From NCBI RefSeq assembly GCF_031453615.1, contig NZ_JAVIZT010000001.1:1-64000 (forward strand): 64,000 nt of DNA, in the 5' to 3' direction. The DNA comes from Microbacterium sp. SORGH_AS_0428. Lineage in GTDB: Bacteria; Actinomycetota; Actinomycetes; Actinomycetales; Microbacteriaceae. The position numbers and the translations under genes were made by a program. Below the pieces are notes generated by a model, which was not told the origin of the DNA, searched no databases, and saw only the letters and a program-made list of their open reading frames with translations. This document shows positions 54,717 through 63,838 of this stretch, in pieces; the first letter of the stretch is position 1; each line of letters opens with the position of its first letter.

Positions 54717-55675
54717 GCGAAGGTCACCTCGTCGTCATCGCGACCGGCGGTACCATCGCCAGCCGCCGGTCGCCCGACGGATCGAGCGCTCCCGTCCTCG
54801 CCGGAAGCGCTCTGCTCCACGGCCTCGCCGACGGTGACGACGTCCGTGTCGTCGACGCGTTGGCGGCCGACTCGGCGACCTTCACGCTCGCCGACATGCA
54901 GCACATCGTCGACCAGGTCTCCCGCGTCGTCGACGACGAGGGCGTGCGCGGAGTGCTCGTCCTGCACGGGACGGACTCGCTCGAGGAGACCTCATTGCTG
55001 GCCGCGATTCAGGTCGGACGGCCACGGGTTCCCGTGGTCTTCACCGGTGCCCAGTTCACGGTCGACCACCCGGACTCGGACGGGCCCGACAACATCCGCG
55101 ACGCCCTGGCTGCGACCCGCGCCGCGGACGCCGGCGTCTGGGTGGCGTTCGGAGGCCGCATCTTCTCGACGTGGGGTCTGTCGAAGCTCACCACCGACCG
55201 CGCCGATGCCTTCGGTCACGCGCGACAAGACGCCGCGGTCGTTCCCCACCTGCCTGGTGACGTGTCACGACTGCGGGTCGACGTCGTCGCGCTGCCTCCC
55301 GGCGCCGACGACCTGCACGTGCGCGCCAGTCTCGCGGCGGGAGCCGACGGACTCGTCCTCGAGGCTCTCGGGTCGGGGAACACCACGCCCACGGTCGTCG
55401 ACGCCGTCCGCGATGCGGTGACGGACGGCATTCCGGTCATCGTCTCGAGTCGTGTCCCGAGGGGTCTTCTCGCCCCCTCGTACGGCGGTGGCGGCGGCGG
55501 TGCCGACCTTGCCGAGGTGGGGGCCCTGCACTCACCGACCCTGCGTCCGGGGCAGGCCCGCATCCTGCTGGCGGCGCTGCTGTCGACCGGAGCCGACCGC
55601 GACCTGATCGCTGCCGCCGTGGCGGGGCGTGCGCCGGTTCAGCCTTTGGGTGCCAGCACTGCTTCCAGCATCTGA
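54713..55675 (+). CDS. ansA: L-asparaginase
   Basis: 320 residues. N-terminal ATGGTIAS with the nucleophile Thr, and VLHGTDSLEET with the second catalytic Thr-Asp, then Lys in FTGAQ region. Type assignment (I or II) is open; no signal peptide, so cytosolic. Converts asparagine to aspartate, feeding AspA. GTG start overlaps the permease stop (GTGA). A Gly-rich stretch (SYGGGGGGADL) is unusual near the C-terminus. Confidence 0.9.
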   Translation: MSEGHLVVIATGGTIASRRSPDGSSAPVLAGSALLHGLADGDDVRVVDALAADSATFTLADMQHIVDQVSRVVDDEGVRGVLVLHGTDSLEETSLLAAIQVGRPRVPVVFTGAQFTVDHPDSDGPDNIRDALAATRAADAGVWVAFGGRIFSTWGLSKLTTDRADAFGHARQDAAVVPHLPGDVSRLRVDVVALPPGADDLHVRASLAAGADGLVLEALGSGNTTPTVVDAVRDAVTDGIPVIVSSRVPRGLLAPSYGGGGGGADLAEVGALHSPTLRPGQARILLAALLSTGADRDLIAAAVAGRAPVQPLGASTASSI

Positions 55676-56184
55676 AGACGCTGCGCCGGCGACCCAGTCA
55701 GCTCCACCACCCGTGTCCGGCCGACGATGTCGGGGTCGTCGACCAGTTCGAGCAGGACGTCGTTCATCGCCTCACGCAGCGCGAGATGCTCTTCGGCCGA
55801 CACATGGATCTCATCCGCAGCGGTGAGGGGAAGCACGATCAGGAGATCCACGGCACGCATCGCCTCCGTGGTGCGTGCGAGAGCGCGCCGCAGCACATCC
55901 GCATCCGCAGCCCGCCCGGTGAGATCCGCGAGCGCGAGAAGGTACGCGAGGAAATCCATGGGGCCACGCTCGGCGATGACATCAGCGGCCAGGCTGTCCT
56001 CGGTGAGCCGTTCTGCCGTGATCCGAAGCTGCGCGGCGAACATGGCCGCGCGTGGGGCGTCGTCCGCCTCGTCCATCGACTCGAACGGGTCTGTCAGCAC
56101 GGTGAAGTGCGGATACCGCGCGGTGAAGTCCGAGATGAGGGTGCTCTTGCCACTGGCATGAGCGCCGGACACGATGATGCGCAC
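55639..56184 (-). CDS. P-loop ATPase/kinase-like protein
   Basis: 181 residues. Walker A GAHASGKST at residues 7-15, a VIAERGPMDFLAYLL segment like nucleoside-kinase DE/DR motifs, and a helical rest. Similar to small AAA-type or kinase-like proteins that phosphorylate small molecules; substrate unknown. Overlaps the ansA 3' end by 37 bases. Confidence 0.75.
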   Translation of the reverse strand: MRIIVSGAHASGKSTLISDFTARYPHFTVLTDPFESMDEADDAPRAAMFAAQLRITAERLTEDSLAADVIAERGPMDFLAYLLALADLTGRAADADVLRRALARTTEAMRAVDLLIVLPLTAADEIHVSAEEHLALREAMNDVLLELVDDPDIVGRTRVVELTGSPAQRLQMLEAVLAPKG

Positions 56185-56277
56185 GAGTCGAAGCTATCTC
56201 GCGCCAGGCACCTACCGGAACGCCGGGCACCGGGCAAGACGCGTGAAAGGACGCGGGGCGGCGGTGATGATGTCCAG

Positions 56278-57087
56278 GTGAGCGAGAACACACGTGATGC
56301 CCTTGTCCGCGAGTTGGACCTTCGTAAGGAGGCCTTCCGGGCTGCGACGGGGAACACCGAAGCCGAGAGAGCCGTCTGGGAGGCGGCTGCGAAGCTGCCC
56401 GACTGGTTCATCGTCAACCGGGGGACACCCGAACAGCCGATGCCCGGCGGATTCCAGTTCGACGGGGTCGGCACACTCATCGGGATCTACAGCACCGCGG
56501 AGCGCGCGGCGGATGTGGGAGGCATGGATGCCACGCTGCTCGCCGTTCCGCTGCCGCAGGCGCTCGCCTGGCTGGCATCCTTCGCGCAGAGCGGCGTCGC
56601 CGGAGTAGTGCTGGATTCGCCAGGACCGTGGACGTCGCTGTCGAACCTGCGCTTCTTCCGGCAGTGGATTCCGCAAGAGCGTGAGGCAGCGGACGCGGTG
56701 GTCATCGCTCCGCGGGTGCAGGCCGCGGCCGACGCCCACCGGGCGGGTCAGAACGACGAGACCTATGCCGCGGTCGTCCAAGAGATCGCGGATGCCGAGC
56801 TGTTGCTCGTTCTCGATCCGACCGGCGACGGCGCCGCCCCCGCCAGCATCGTCAACGGTCGCGGCGAGCGGATCCTCTTGGCCTTCACCGACGTGGAACG
56901 GGTTGACGCGATCTACGCAGGAAAGCAGATCACCGTGGTCCCACGATCCGGGAGAGAGGTCCTGCGGCTCATCGGCGACGCGTTCGATGTGCTGGTGGTG
57001 GCACCCGCAGCATCCGTCCTCGATCGCGCTGACTCCCGAGTGGATCGGCGACGACGTCAGCTGACAACCCGTCGGTCACCTGTATGA
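56278..57087 (+). CDS. SseB-like domain protein
   Basis: 269 residues from a GTG. An SseB-type N-terminal domain: DWFIVNRGTPEQP, GTLIGIYSTAERA, PLPQALAWLASFA and SGVAGVVLDSPGPWTS. The C-terminal half (SseB_C-like, VTVVPRSG region) ends in a basic tail. In enterobacteria SseB is a secretion chaperone, but in actinobacteria the domain is stand-alone and its role unknown. Confidence 0.75.
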   Translation: MSENTRDALVRELDLRKEAFRAATGNTEAERAVWEAAAKLPDWFIVNRGTPEQPMPGGFQFDGVGTLIGIYSTAERAADVGGMDATLLAVPLPQALAWLASFAQSGVAGVVLDSPGPWTSLSNLRFFRQWIPQEREAADAVVIAPRVQAAADAHRAGQNDETYAAVVQEIADAELLLVLDPTGDGAAPASIVNGRGERILLAFTDVERVDAIYAGKQITVVPRSGREVLRLIGDAFDVLVVAPAASVLDRADSRVDRRRRQLTTRRSPV

Positions 57088-57147
57088 GTGCCGTTCGCCT
57101 TCACGGGCCTCGCCGTCGCAGAGACGGCTCCGGCGGTGTGGCGTCGA

Positions 57148-57654
57148 TCAAGGGGTCGACGAGTGGGTGTGTCGCCGCTCGGACAGCTCCCGCTCCACCG
57201 ACCGCAGCAGATCTGTCGCCTCCGCGAGGCGGTCGGCCTCCGCGGGAAGGTCGGACAGCAGCTTGGTCCACGCGCCTCGGACTCGGAGCAGGTTCTCATG
57301 GGCCCTGGCGGTCGCGGTCACACGAACCGTGCGCCGGTCGAGCGGATCGGGGTCCCTGCGGACGAGTCCTTTGCGCTCCAACTCCCGCAGCGCGGCGCTG
57401 GCGTTGCTGCTCTTCAGCGACAGGTCGGCGGCGAACTCCGACGAGGTGATGCCGGGGCGACGGTCGATGTGCTGCATGGCCAACGCCTCGAGCGGCGTCA
57501 GGGGGATGGCGTCCGAGGCTTCCGACGTCCGTGCGTGGATCTTCCGCGCCACGCTCAAGACGACGTCGGCGAGATCGGCGAGCGCGTCCTCCCTGCTCGC
57601 ACCGCCGCCGATGGATCCGACGGCCTCCACACCGGGCCCCGTTTCTGCGGTCAT
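57148..57654 (-). CDS. MarR-family transcriptional regulator
   Basis: 168 residues. Winged helix: TSSEFAADLSLKSSNASAALRELERKGLV with wing DPLDRRTVRVTATA. Divergent from a Bcr/CflA-type exporter with an operator-rich 72-base gap; a typical local repressor. Confidence 0.9.
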   Translation of the reverse strand: MTAETGPGVEAVGSIGGGASREDALADLADVVLSVARKIHARTSEASDAIPLTPLEALAMQHIDRRPGITSSEFAADLSLKSSNASAALRELERKGLVRRDPDPLDRRTVRVTATARAHENLLRVRGAWTKLLSDLPAEADRLAEATDLLRSVERELSERRHTHSSTP

Positions 57655-57677
57655 CGTCAGAATCCCTTCGTCATTAT

Positions 57678-57707
57678 GCTATTGTCACATAGCTATGCAA
57701 ACATAGC
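57678..57707. promoter_or_regulatory. MarR operator cluster
   Basis: GCTAT-N6-ATAGC (57678-57693), overlapping the perfect palindrome CATAGCTATG (57688-57697), plus a third half-site ACATAGC at 57701. AT-rich against the surroundings and 20 bases before the exporter start. Confidence 0.7.
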
Positions 57708-57726
57708 GAAGGGTGGAAGGGCTCAC

Positions 57727-58965
57727 ATGACGGCTATGAAGGAACAGACGGGCACGGAAACCGTGCGAACGGTGGCCCCTCGATCTGCGGTGGGCGTGCC
57801 GCTGCTGCTCACGCTCGCTCTGCTCTCCGCCGTCGCCCCGTTCGCCACCGACCTGTATCTCTCTGCTTTCCCGGCGATGACCGTCGACCTGGGGGCCACG
57901 GCGACCGGCGTGCAGCTCTCTCTCACGGCGTTCCTGATCGGCGCGGGCGTCGGGCAGCTCGTCTTCGGGCCGCTCTCGGATCGGGTGGGGCGCTTCCCGC
58001 CGCTGCTCGTGGGACTGCTCCTCTACGTCCTCGCGAGTGCTGCCGCCGCGCTGGCCCCGACGATCACCCTCCTCGTCCTGGCGCGTCTCGTACAAGGACT
58101 CGCCGGGGCGGCGGGAATGGTCATCGGACGCGCGATCATCGCCGATCTCGCGCGGGGGACCGAGGCTGCCCGCGCGATGGCGGTCATGATGCTCGTCGGC
58201 GGCATCGCGCCGATCGTCGCACCCTTCGCCGGCAGTGTGCTCGCTGCGCCGCTCGGGTGGCGGGGGCTGCTCGGGATCGTGGCTGCCCTCGGTGCGATCG
58301 CCGTGCCGCTCGTGCTGCTCTTCGTGCGGGAGACGCGCCCTCGGGATGCACGCCACGTCTCGCGATCGGATGCGTCCATCCCGACGGTGCGGCTGCTCTC
58401 ACGCCGCTACCTCGGCTACGCCGCCGCCTACGCGTTCGCATTCGCGACGATGATGGCCTACATCTCGGCGTCTCCCTTCGTGTATCAGACGATGATGGGC
58501 TTCGACGAGATTCAGTACGGCCTCGCGTTCGCGGCCAATGCCCTCGCCTTGACGGTCTCCAGCATCGTGGGCAGCCGCCTCACCCACCGCATCCCCCTCA
58601 CGCGATTGCTGGGCGTCGGTCTGCTTTGGAACCTCGGTGCCATCGCGGTCCTGCTGGCGCTGGTGCTGGCGGGCGTCCCCGCGATCTGGCTCGCCGTTCC
58701 GATCCTCGCCGCCGTCAGCTCGCTCGGCCTCGTGATGGGTAACGCGACGGCCCTCGCGCTCGAAGCCGCACGCGGACGTGCAGGCTCCGGGTCGGCCTGG
58801 CTCGGCTTCCTCCAGTTCACCCTCGCCGGCCTCGTCTCGCCGCTCGTCGGTGTCGGCGGCGAGGAGAGCGCCCTGCCGCTCGCGCTGACCATGCTCGCGG
58901 CCTCCCTGGTGGCGAACGCCGCGTTCCTCATCGCGCAGCGGGCGACCCCACGGGAGCAGCGGTGA
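57727..58965 (+). CDS. MFS drug-resistance transporter, Bcr/CflA family
   Basis: 412 residues, 12 helices. FATDLYLSAFPAMTVDLGA, LGxLSDRVGRFPPLL-type loop and RLVQGLAGAAGMVIGRAIIADL are characteristic of Bcr/CflA multidrug efflux. Divergent from its MarR regulator. Drug not predictable. Confidence 0.9.
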   Translation: MTAMKEQTGTETVRTVAPRSAVGVPLLLTLALLSAVAPFATDLYLSAFPAMTVDLGATATGVQLSLTAFLIGAGVGQLVFGPLSDRVGRFPPLLVGLLLYVLASAAAALAPTITLLVLARLVQGLAGAAGMVIGRAIIADLARGTEAARAMAVMMLVGGIAPIVAPFAGSVLAAPLGWRGLLGIVAALGAIAVPLVLLFVRETRPRDARHVSRSDASIPTVRLLSRRYLGYAAAYAFAFATMMAYISASPFVYQTMMGFDEIQYGLAFAANALALTVSSIVGSRLTHRIPLTRLLGVGLLWNLGAIAVLLALVLAGVPAIWLAVPILAAVSSLGLVMGNATALALEAARGRAGSGSAWLGFLQFTLAGLVSPLVGVGGEESALPLALTMLAASLVANAAFLIAQRATPREQR

Positions 58966-59053
58966 TGCTGTGACGACGGCTCGGCTGCGGGTCCCGTCGG
59001 CGGCCGCATCCGCCAGGTGACACCCCGGAGCGGTCCCACCCGCATCCGTTCCG

Positions 59054-60520
59054 TCACTCTCCGCGGCTGCTCAATCCCCGCCTCCGATACGTCGCGGGAG
59101 GGCAGCCGTGCGCGCGCGCGAACGCGCGGCTGAAGGAGGCGGAATCGGCGTAGCCGAGGCGTCGGGCGACCTGTGTCGCGTGCGCGCCCTCACGGAGCAG
59201 TCGCCGTGCCCAGGCCATTCGCATGCGCGAGCGCCAGGACGGCAGGTTCGTCCCTGTCAGCGCGTCGATCGCGCCGCGCAGATCTGCCGGCTCGATACCC
59301 ATCCGGGCTGCGAGCTGCTCGGTCGATGCGTCGTTCGAGGGCTCGTGGGAGAGCTCATCGAGCAGCGCGTAGGTGGCACGGATCACATCACTGTGCGTGG
59401 TACCCGCCTCCTGCAGTCCGAGCGCTGCCTCGAGCGTGCGCCGAGCGTCGCCGCCATGGTGCGGAGTGACCCCGGTGTACGCCCACGCCGCCAGGCGGAG
59501 AAGCGGTGCCGTGGCGGACTCGTCCACGCGCGCGATGATGCCGCCCGTCATGGGGAGACCGCCCGGCATGGGGAGACCGCCCGGCAGCCATCCGAGTGGG
59601 ATGACCGCGGACCCTTCGTGCGTGCGGTACTTCACCGTGCGGCCCGCGGGCAGACACACGATGTCGCCGGCGGTGAGTACCACGGTCTCCGCGTCGATCG
59701 TGAGCTCGGCTCCGCCTGCGGCAACCCAGCAGACCACGTGATACCCGTTCCGCTGGGGGCCGAGCGCGTCCGTGCAGACAGGGACGTTCTCGCGGGGCGA
59801 CGGGGCGGGATCGAGCAGCCGGCTCGGGGAAAACCCCCATTCACGCCGGAAGGCGCGAGCGAAAGCCTGCGGAGTCGTGTAGGCGGTCGCTGCCAGTCCC
59901 GCCGAGACTCGACCGGTGCGGCGGACCTGCTCGGCGGCTGCGGCGAGCGTGCGTCGTGCACGCCATCGCGCGGGCGTCCATCCCGTCTCCGACCGGAATC
60001 CTCGGGTCACGGCGCTTTCGCTGAGGCCATGGTCGCCGGCGACCCGAGTGAGCGTGGCTGCGGTATCCGCGAGGAGGGCTTCGGCGACGCGGCGCAGCTC
60101 GCTCGATCGCGGCATGCGCGGTGGTGCGAGATCGATGATCGGCTGGTCGAGAGCCCGTAGCAGCGCGGATGCCGGGACGCCGTCGCCATGGAGGAGCCCC
60201 AGGCTCCGAGTGAAGAGCGAGAGGAGCAGTCGTCGCCCTGTGGAGGTGAGAGGGACAGTGAAGGGATGTGCCGGCCCCGCTGCCGCGTTGTGCGCGCGTA
60301 CGGGCAAGATGCACGCACCTTCCGTCCCGCGGACCGTTGCGCGCTCGTTGCCGGGGAGCCACAGCGCCTCACCGGCGACGAGCGTGAGGTGAGACGCGGC
60401 GGTCGCAATGTGCGCGCTTCCGGTTACGGCCCACACCACGACGGGCGCACCTGCGTCGAGCACGGTTCGCGTCGGGCCGGACGGAAGGACATTTGGATCG
60501 AAGGGGAGGAGGGAGGACAA
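59054..60520 (-). CDS. AraC-family regulator with two fused sensor-plus-HTH modules
   Basis: 488 residues, about twice a normal AraC protein. Module 1: cupin-like (ASHLTLVAGEALWLPGNERATV) then HTH (VAGDHGLSESAVTRGFRSETGWTP, and TTPQAFARAFRREWGFSPS). Module 2 repeats the same order: cupin-like (TVVLTAGDIVCLPAGRTVKYRTHEG), then HTH (LAARMGIEPADLRGAIDALTG and YADSASFSRAFARAHGCPP). The start is a TTG, so the N-terminus is uncertain. Divergent from the siderophore importer, which it may control. Confidence 0.8.
   Translation of the reverse strand: MSSLLPFDPNVLPSGPTRTVLDAGAPVVVWAVTGSAHIATAASHLTLVAGEALWLPGNERATVRGTEGACILPVRAHNAAAGPAHPFTVPLTSTGRRLLLSLFTRSLGLLHGDGVPASALLRALDQPIIDLAPPRMPRSSELRRVAEALLADTAATLTRVAGDHGLSESAVTRGFRSETGWTPARWRARRTLAAAAEQVRRTGRVSAGLAATAYTTPQAFARAFRREWGFSPSRLLDPAPSPRENVPVCTDALGPQRNGYHVVCWVAAGGAELTIDAETVVLTAGDIVCLPAGRTVKYRTHEGSAVIPLGWLPGGLPMPGGLPMTGGIIARVDESATAPLLRLAAWAYTGVTPHHGGDARRTLEAALGLQEAGTTHSDVIRATYALLDELSHEPSNDASTEQLAARMGIEPADLRGAIDALTGTNLPSWRSRMRMAWARRLLREGAHATQVARRLGYADSASFSRAFARAHGCPPATYRRRGLSSRGE
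59548..59583. repeat. 18-bp perfect tandem duplication in the AraC gene
   Basis: ATGGGGAGACCGCCCGGC occurs twice in tandem. It duplicates six codons (GGLPMP-type) between the two modules, a likely length-variable linker. Confidence 0.85.
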
Positions 60521-60551
60521 GAATCTGCCGATCTGGGTTCATCACATCGAG

Positions 60552-60570
60552 TAAGGCAACCCTAACCTGA
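60552..60570 (+). promoter_or_regulatory. DtxR/IdeR-type iron box
   Basis: TAAGGCAACCCTAACCTGA keeps about 14 of 19 bases of the TWAGGTTAGSCTAACCTWA consensus. Located 91 bases before the siderophore-binding protein gene, and 32 bases from the AraC start. Suggests repression of uptake by Fe2+-loaded regulator. Confidence 0.65.
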
Positions 60571-60661
60571 TGCGAGGAGCGCCCGAGCTCTCCGGCCTCC
60601 GGTGCCTCGCGCGGCGCCGTCCCGATCGCCCGCCGGCCATCCGGTCATCAGGAAGGAACCC

Positions 60662-61657
60662 ATGTCTTCATTCGCATCCGCACGTCGCCTGGCGACATTG
60701 CCCATCGCTCTGGCGGCCACCGCCCTGATTGCGCTGACCGGGTGCGCCGCTGAACCGACGGCACCCGCGGCAGATGCCGACAGCGCGTCGCAGGCGAGCC
60801 AGTCCTGGCCCCGGGTGTTCGATAACGCCGACGGTTCCACGACCGAGATCCCCGAGCAGCCGCAGCGAGTGCTCTCCACCGCGGTCTCGGTGACAGGCAC
60901 ACTGCTGGCCATCGAGGCTCCTGTGGTGGCGAGCGGTTCGCAGGTGGGCGGTGTCTGGTTCGACCAATGGGCCGACATCGCCGAGGAGCGCGACGTCGAG
61001 AACCTCTGGAGCGTGGGCGAGTTCGACCTGGAGGCGGTCATGTCCGCCGCTCCCGACCTGATCGTCGTCGCGACCAGCGGGCGTGATGCGCTCACAGATC
61101 AGGTGAGTGACCTGCAGTCCGTCGCCCCGACCATCGTCGTCGACTACGGGGCGCAGACCTGGCAGGATCTCGCCGTCGAGCTGGGCGAGGCGACCGGCCT
61201 GGAGGCGGAGGCGAAAGCCGCCATCTCCGACTTCGACGATCTCGTCGACGACACAGCCGCATCCATCACTGTTCCCGAAGGGACGGCGAACGTGATTTCG
61301 TTCAACGGCCCGGGCCAGGACAACCCGATCGCGAGGAAGGGTGGCTCTCACGCAGATCTGCTGGAGTCCCTCGGCTTCACGATCGAGGACCCGGATCCGT
61401 CCTGGCACACGCAGGCACAGCAGCGCGCGGATTTCGTGTGGGCGACCTACGAGAACCTCCTTCAGCTGACGAGCAGCACGACCTTCATCCTCTCGACGGA
61501 CGACAGCGGAGCGCAGGCATTCGCTGAGGACCCCGTGCTCGCGAATCTTCCGTCGGTTGCCGCCGACCGCGTGTTCGGCCTCGGGCTCAACTCCTTCCGT
61601 ATGGACCCTTACAGCTCGCGAGAGATCGTCGAGCACGTGAAGGAACTGTTCTCCTGA
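60662..61657 (+). CDS. Iron-siderophore ABC transporter substrate-binding lipoprotein
   Basis: 331 residues. Signal and lipobox IALTGC (Cys at about 23), then the cluster A-type FepB/FhuD fold: GSTTEIPEQPQRVLSTAVSVTGTLLAI, APDLIVVATSG, a long helix (EATGLEAEAKAAI), and C-terminal RVFGLGLNSFRMDPYS. Binds a ferric siderophore, possibly enterobactin-like. First gene of an uptake operon. Confidence 0.88.
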   Translation: MSSFASARRLATLPIALAATALIALTGCAAEPTAPAADADSASQASQSWPRVFDNADGSTTEIPEQPQRVLSTAVSVTGTLLAIEAPVVASGSQVGGVWFDQWADIAEERDVENLWSVGEFDLEAVMSAAPDLIVVATSGRDALTDQVSDLQSVAPTIVVDYGAQTWQDLAVELGEATGLEAEAKAAISDFDDLVDDTAASITVPEGTANVISFNGPGQDNPIARKGGSHADLLESLGFTIEDPDPSWHTQAQQRADFVWATYENLLQLTSSTTFILSTDDSGAQAFAEDPVLANLPSVAADRVFGLGLNSFRMDPYSSREIVEHVKELFS

Positions 61658-61721
61658 AGCCATTCGGTCGGCCTCGCTCCCGGGCGAGGCCGACCGGTCT
61701 CGACCTCCCCCGACATCCACC

Positions 61722-62762
61722 ATGACCACTGACATCCACTCGGCGAGCGCGCCCGGGCGTGCGACACCCCGACGTTCGGGCGCCGTGACGGGCGCCGTCC
61801 TCCTCGGCGTCCTCGTCCTCATCGCGCTCAGCTCGATCGTGGGCGTGCGCATGCTCGCACCGGGCGATCTCGTTGGAGCGGCGCTCGCCTTCGACCCCAC
61901 GAACGATGCCCATCTCCTCCTACTGAGCCGGCGGCTGCCCAGGGCAGCGCTCGCGGTGCTGGTGGGTGCCGCGCTGGGCGCAGCCGGCGTCGTGATGCAG
62001 TCTCTGACCCGCAATCCGATCGCTGAGCCCGGTCTGCTCGGAGTGAATGCCGGCGCGGCCGTCGCCGTGGCCGTGTCCATCGCGGTCATGGGGATCGTCG
62101 CCCCCTTCGCGTACTTCGCCGCTGCGCTGGTGGGCGCCGCGCTCGCCGGTGCCCTGGTGATGCTGCTGGGCGGCGTGCGCCGAGGTTCCGACCCCGTCCG
62201 CCTCGTCCTCGCCGGAGCCGCCCTGTCGGTCGTTCTCGGTGCCCTCGCCCAGATCGTGATCGTCAACGGCGACGACATCGTCTTCGACCGTTTCCGCGCC
62301 TGGGCGGTGGGTTCGTTGGCCGGGCGTGACGCGGACGTCCTGTGGCCCGCGACGATCCTGATCGGTCTCGGGATCCTCATCGCGCTTCTACTGTCGCGCA
62401 TGTTGGACGCCGTCTCGCTCGGGACGGAGACCGCACGTGCTCTGGGGGCTCGTCCGTCCCTCGTATGGACCTGCTCCGGGCTCGCGGTCGTCCTGCTCGC
62501 CGGCGGCGCAACGGCGGCGGCGGGTCCGATCGCGTTCGTCGGCCTCACGGCCCCCTACGTCGCTCGCCGACTCGTGGGGTCGGACCACCGCCGAGTGCTG
62601 TTGCTCGCCATGCTGCTCGGTGCGGCGCTCGTGCTCTTCGCAGACCTCTTGGGGAGAGTCGTGGCTCCTCCCGGCGAGGTGGGGGTCGGCATCATGGTCG
62701 CGATCCTCGGCGGACCCTTCTTCGTCGCGCTCGTTCGGCGCCGTCGTCTGGCTCCGCTATGA
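61722..62762 (+). CDS. FecCD-family siderophore permease, subunit 1
   Basis: 346 residues, about 9-10 helices. LPRAALAVLVGAALGAAGVVMQSLTRNPIAEPGLLGVNAGAA is the classic FecCD stretch; GPIAFVGLTAPYVAR near the C-terminus contacts the ATPase. FepD-like by order. Its stop overlaps the next ATG. Confidence 0.9.
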   Translation: MTTDIHSASAPGRATPRRSGAVTGAVLLGVLVLIALSSIVGVRMLAPGDLVGAALAFDPTNDAHLLLLSRRLPRAALAVLVGAALGAAGVVMQSLTRNPIAEPGLLGVNAGAAVAVAVSIAVMGIVAPFAYFAAALVGAALAGALVMLLGGVRRGSDPVRLVLAGAALSVVLGALAQIVIVNGDDIVFDRFRAWAVGSLAGRDADVLWPATILIGLGILIALLLSRMLDAVSLGTETARALGARPSLVWTCSGLAVVLLAGGATAAAGPIAFVGLTAPYVARRLVGSDHRRVLLLAMLLGAALVLFADLLGRVVAPPGEVGVGIMVAILGGPFFVALVRRRRLAPL

Positions 62763-63838
62763 GAGAGATCACCGCGCTCCGGGCGCCGGGAGACCGCCGC
62801 GTCGTGAGGTTCGGCCGTCTCACGCTTCTCGTGCGGGCGCGCACCGTTCTCGTGGTCTCGTCTCTTCTGGTCGTCGCGCTGTCCGCCGCGGCATTCGCCA
62901 TGACCGTGGGGCGCTTCCCCGTTCCGTGGGATGCGGTGCTGCCCGCAGTCTTCGGGATCGGAGAGGACCCGGTGGCCGTACGCGCCGTGCAGGGCGTCCG
63001 ACTGCCGCGCGTGGTCAGCGCCATCGCAGCCGGCGCCGCGCTGGGCGTCTCCGCCTCCCTCTTCCAGTCGCTCGCGCGCAACGCGCTCGGATCACCCGAC
63101 GTCATCGGATTCACCACCGGCGCGGCGACTGGAGCGCTCGTTCAGATCGTTCTGTTCGGCGCACAGCCGAGCCAGGTCGCGATCGGGACAGTCGTCGGAG
63201 GCGCGGTGACGGCCGGACTGGTGCTCGTCCTGGCGCGGCGAGGGGGCGGCGTGACGGGGCGTCAGCTCATTCTCGTCGGCATCGGCATCGGTGCGATCGC
63301 CTCGGCTGTGAACGGTCTGCTGCTCGTGCGCGGCACGATCGACGCATCCAGCCAGGCCAACCTGTGGCTGTCGGGCTCGCTCGATGCTCGTCAATGGAGC
63401 CATGCGCTACCCGTGCTCGGTGCGGTGGCGATTCTGCTCCCGCTCATCGTCGTGCTCGCACGCCGAGCCGGTCTCATGGAGCTGGGCGATGACGTCGCCG
63501 CCCAACTCGGCGTGCGCGTCGAGCGGACGCGCTTCGCGCTCATCGTCTGCGCTGTCGCCCTCGCCGCTACGGCGACGGCGGCGGTCGGTCCGATCGCGTT
63601 CATCGCGCTGTCCGCACCGCAACTGGCGCGACGGCTGCTGCGCGCCGACGGGCCTCCGATCGTTGCGGCCGCCGCGATGGGGGCAGCGCTGCTGCTCTCC
63701 TCGGACCTCGTCACCCAACTGATGCCGGTGGGCTTCGCCGTGCCGGTCGGACGGATGACGGGCGTCGTGGGCGGCTTGTACCTGCTCTGGCTGTTGCTGC
63801 CCCGTCGCGGGGCCGTTCAAGGGAGGGGATGGCGTTGA
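62759..63838 (+). CDS. FecCD-family siderophore permease, subunit 2
   Basis: 359 residues; second half of the pore. [38 protein letters not shown] and [19 protein letters not shown] match. FepG-like. A basic N-terminal 35 residues precede helix 1. Overlaps both neighbours. Confidence 0.9.
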   Translation: MREITALRAPGDRRVVRFGRLTLLVRARTVLVVSSLLVVALSAAAFAMTVGRFPVPWDAVLPAVFGIGEDPVAVRAVQGVRLPRVVSAIAAGAALGVSASLFQSLARNALGSPDVIGFTTGAATGALVQIVLFGAQPSQVAIGTVVGGAVTAGLVLVLARRGGGVTGRQLILVGIGIGAIASAVNGLLLVRGTIDASSQANLWLSGSLDARQWSHALPVLGAVAILLPLIVVLARRAGLMELGDDVAAQLGVRVERTRFALIVCAVALAATATAAVGPIAFIALSAPQLARRLLRADGPPIVAAAAMGAALLLSSDLVTQLMPVGFAVPVGRMTGVVGGLYLLWLLLPRRGAVQGRGWR

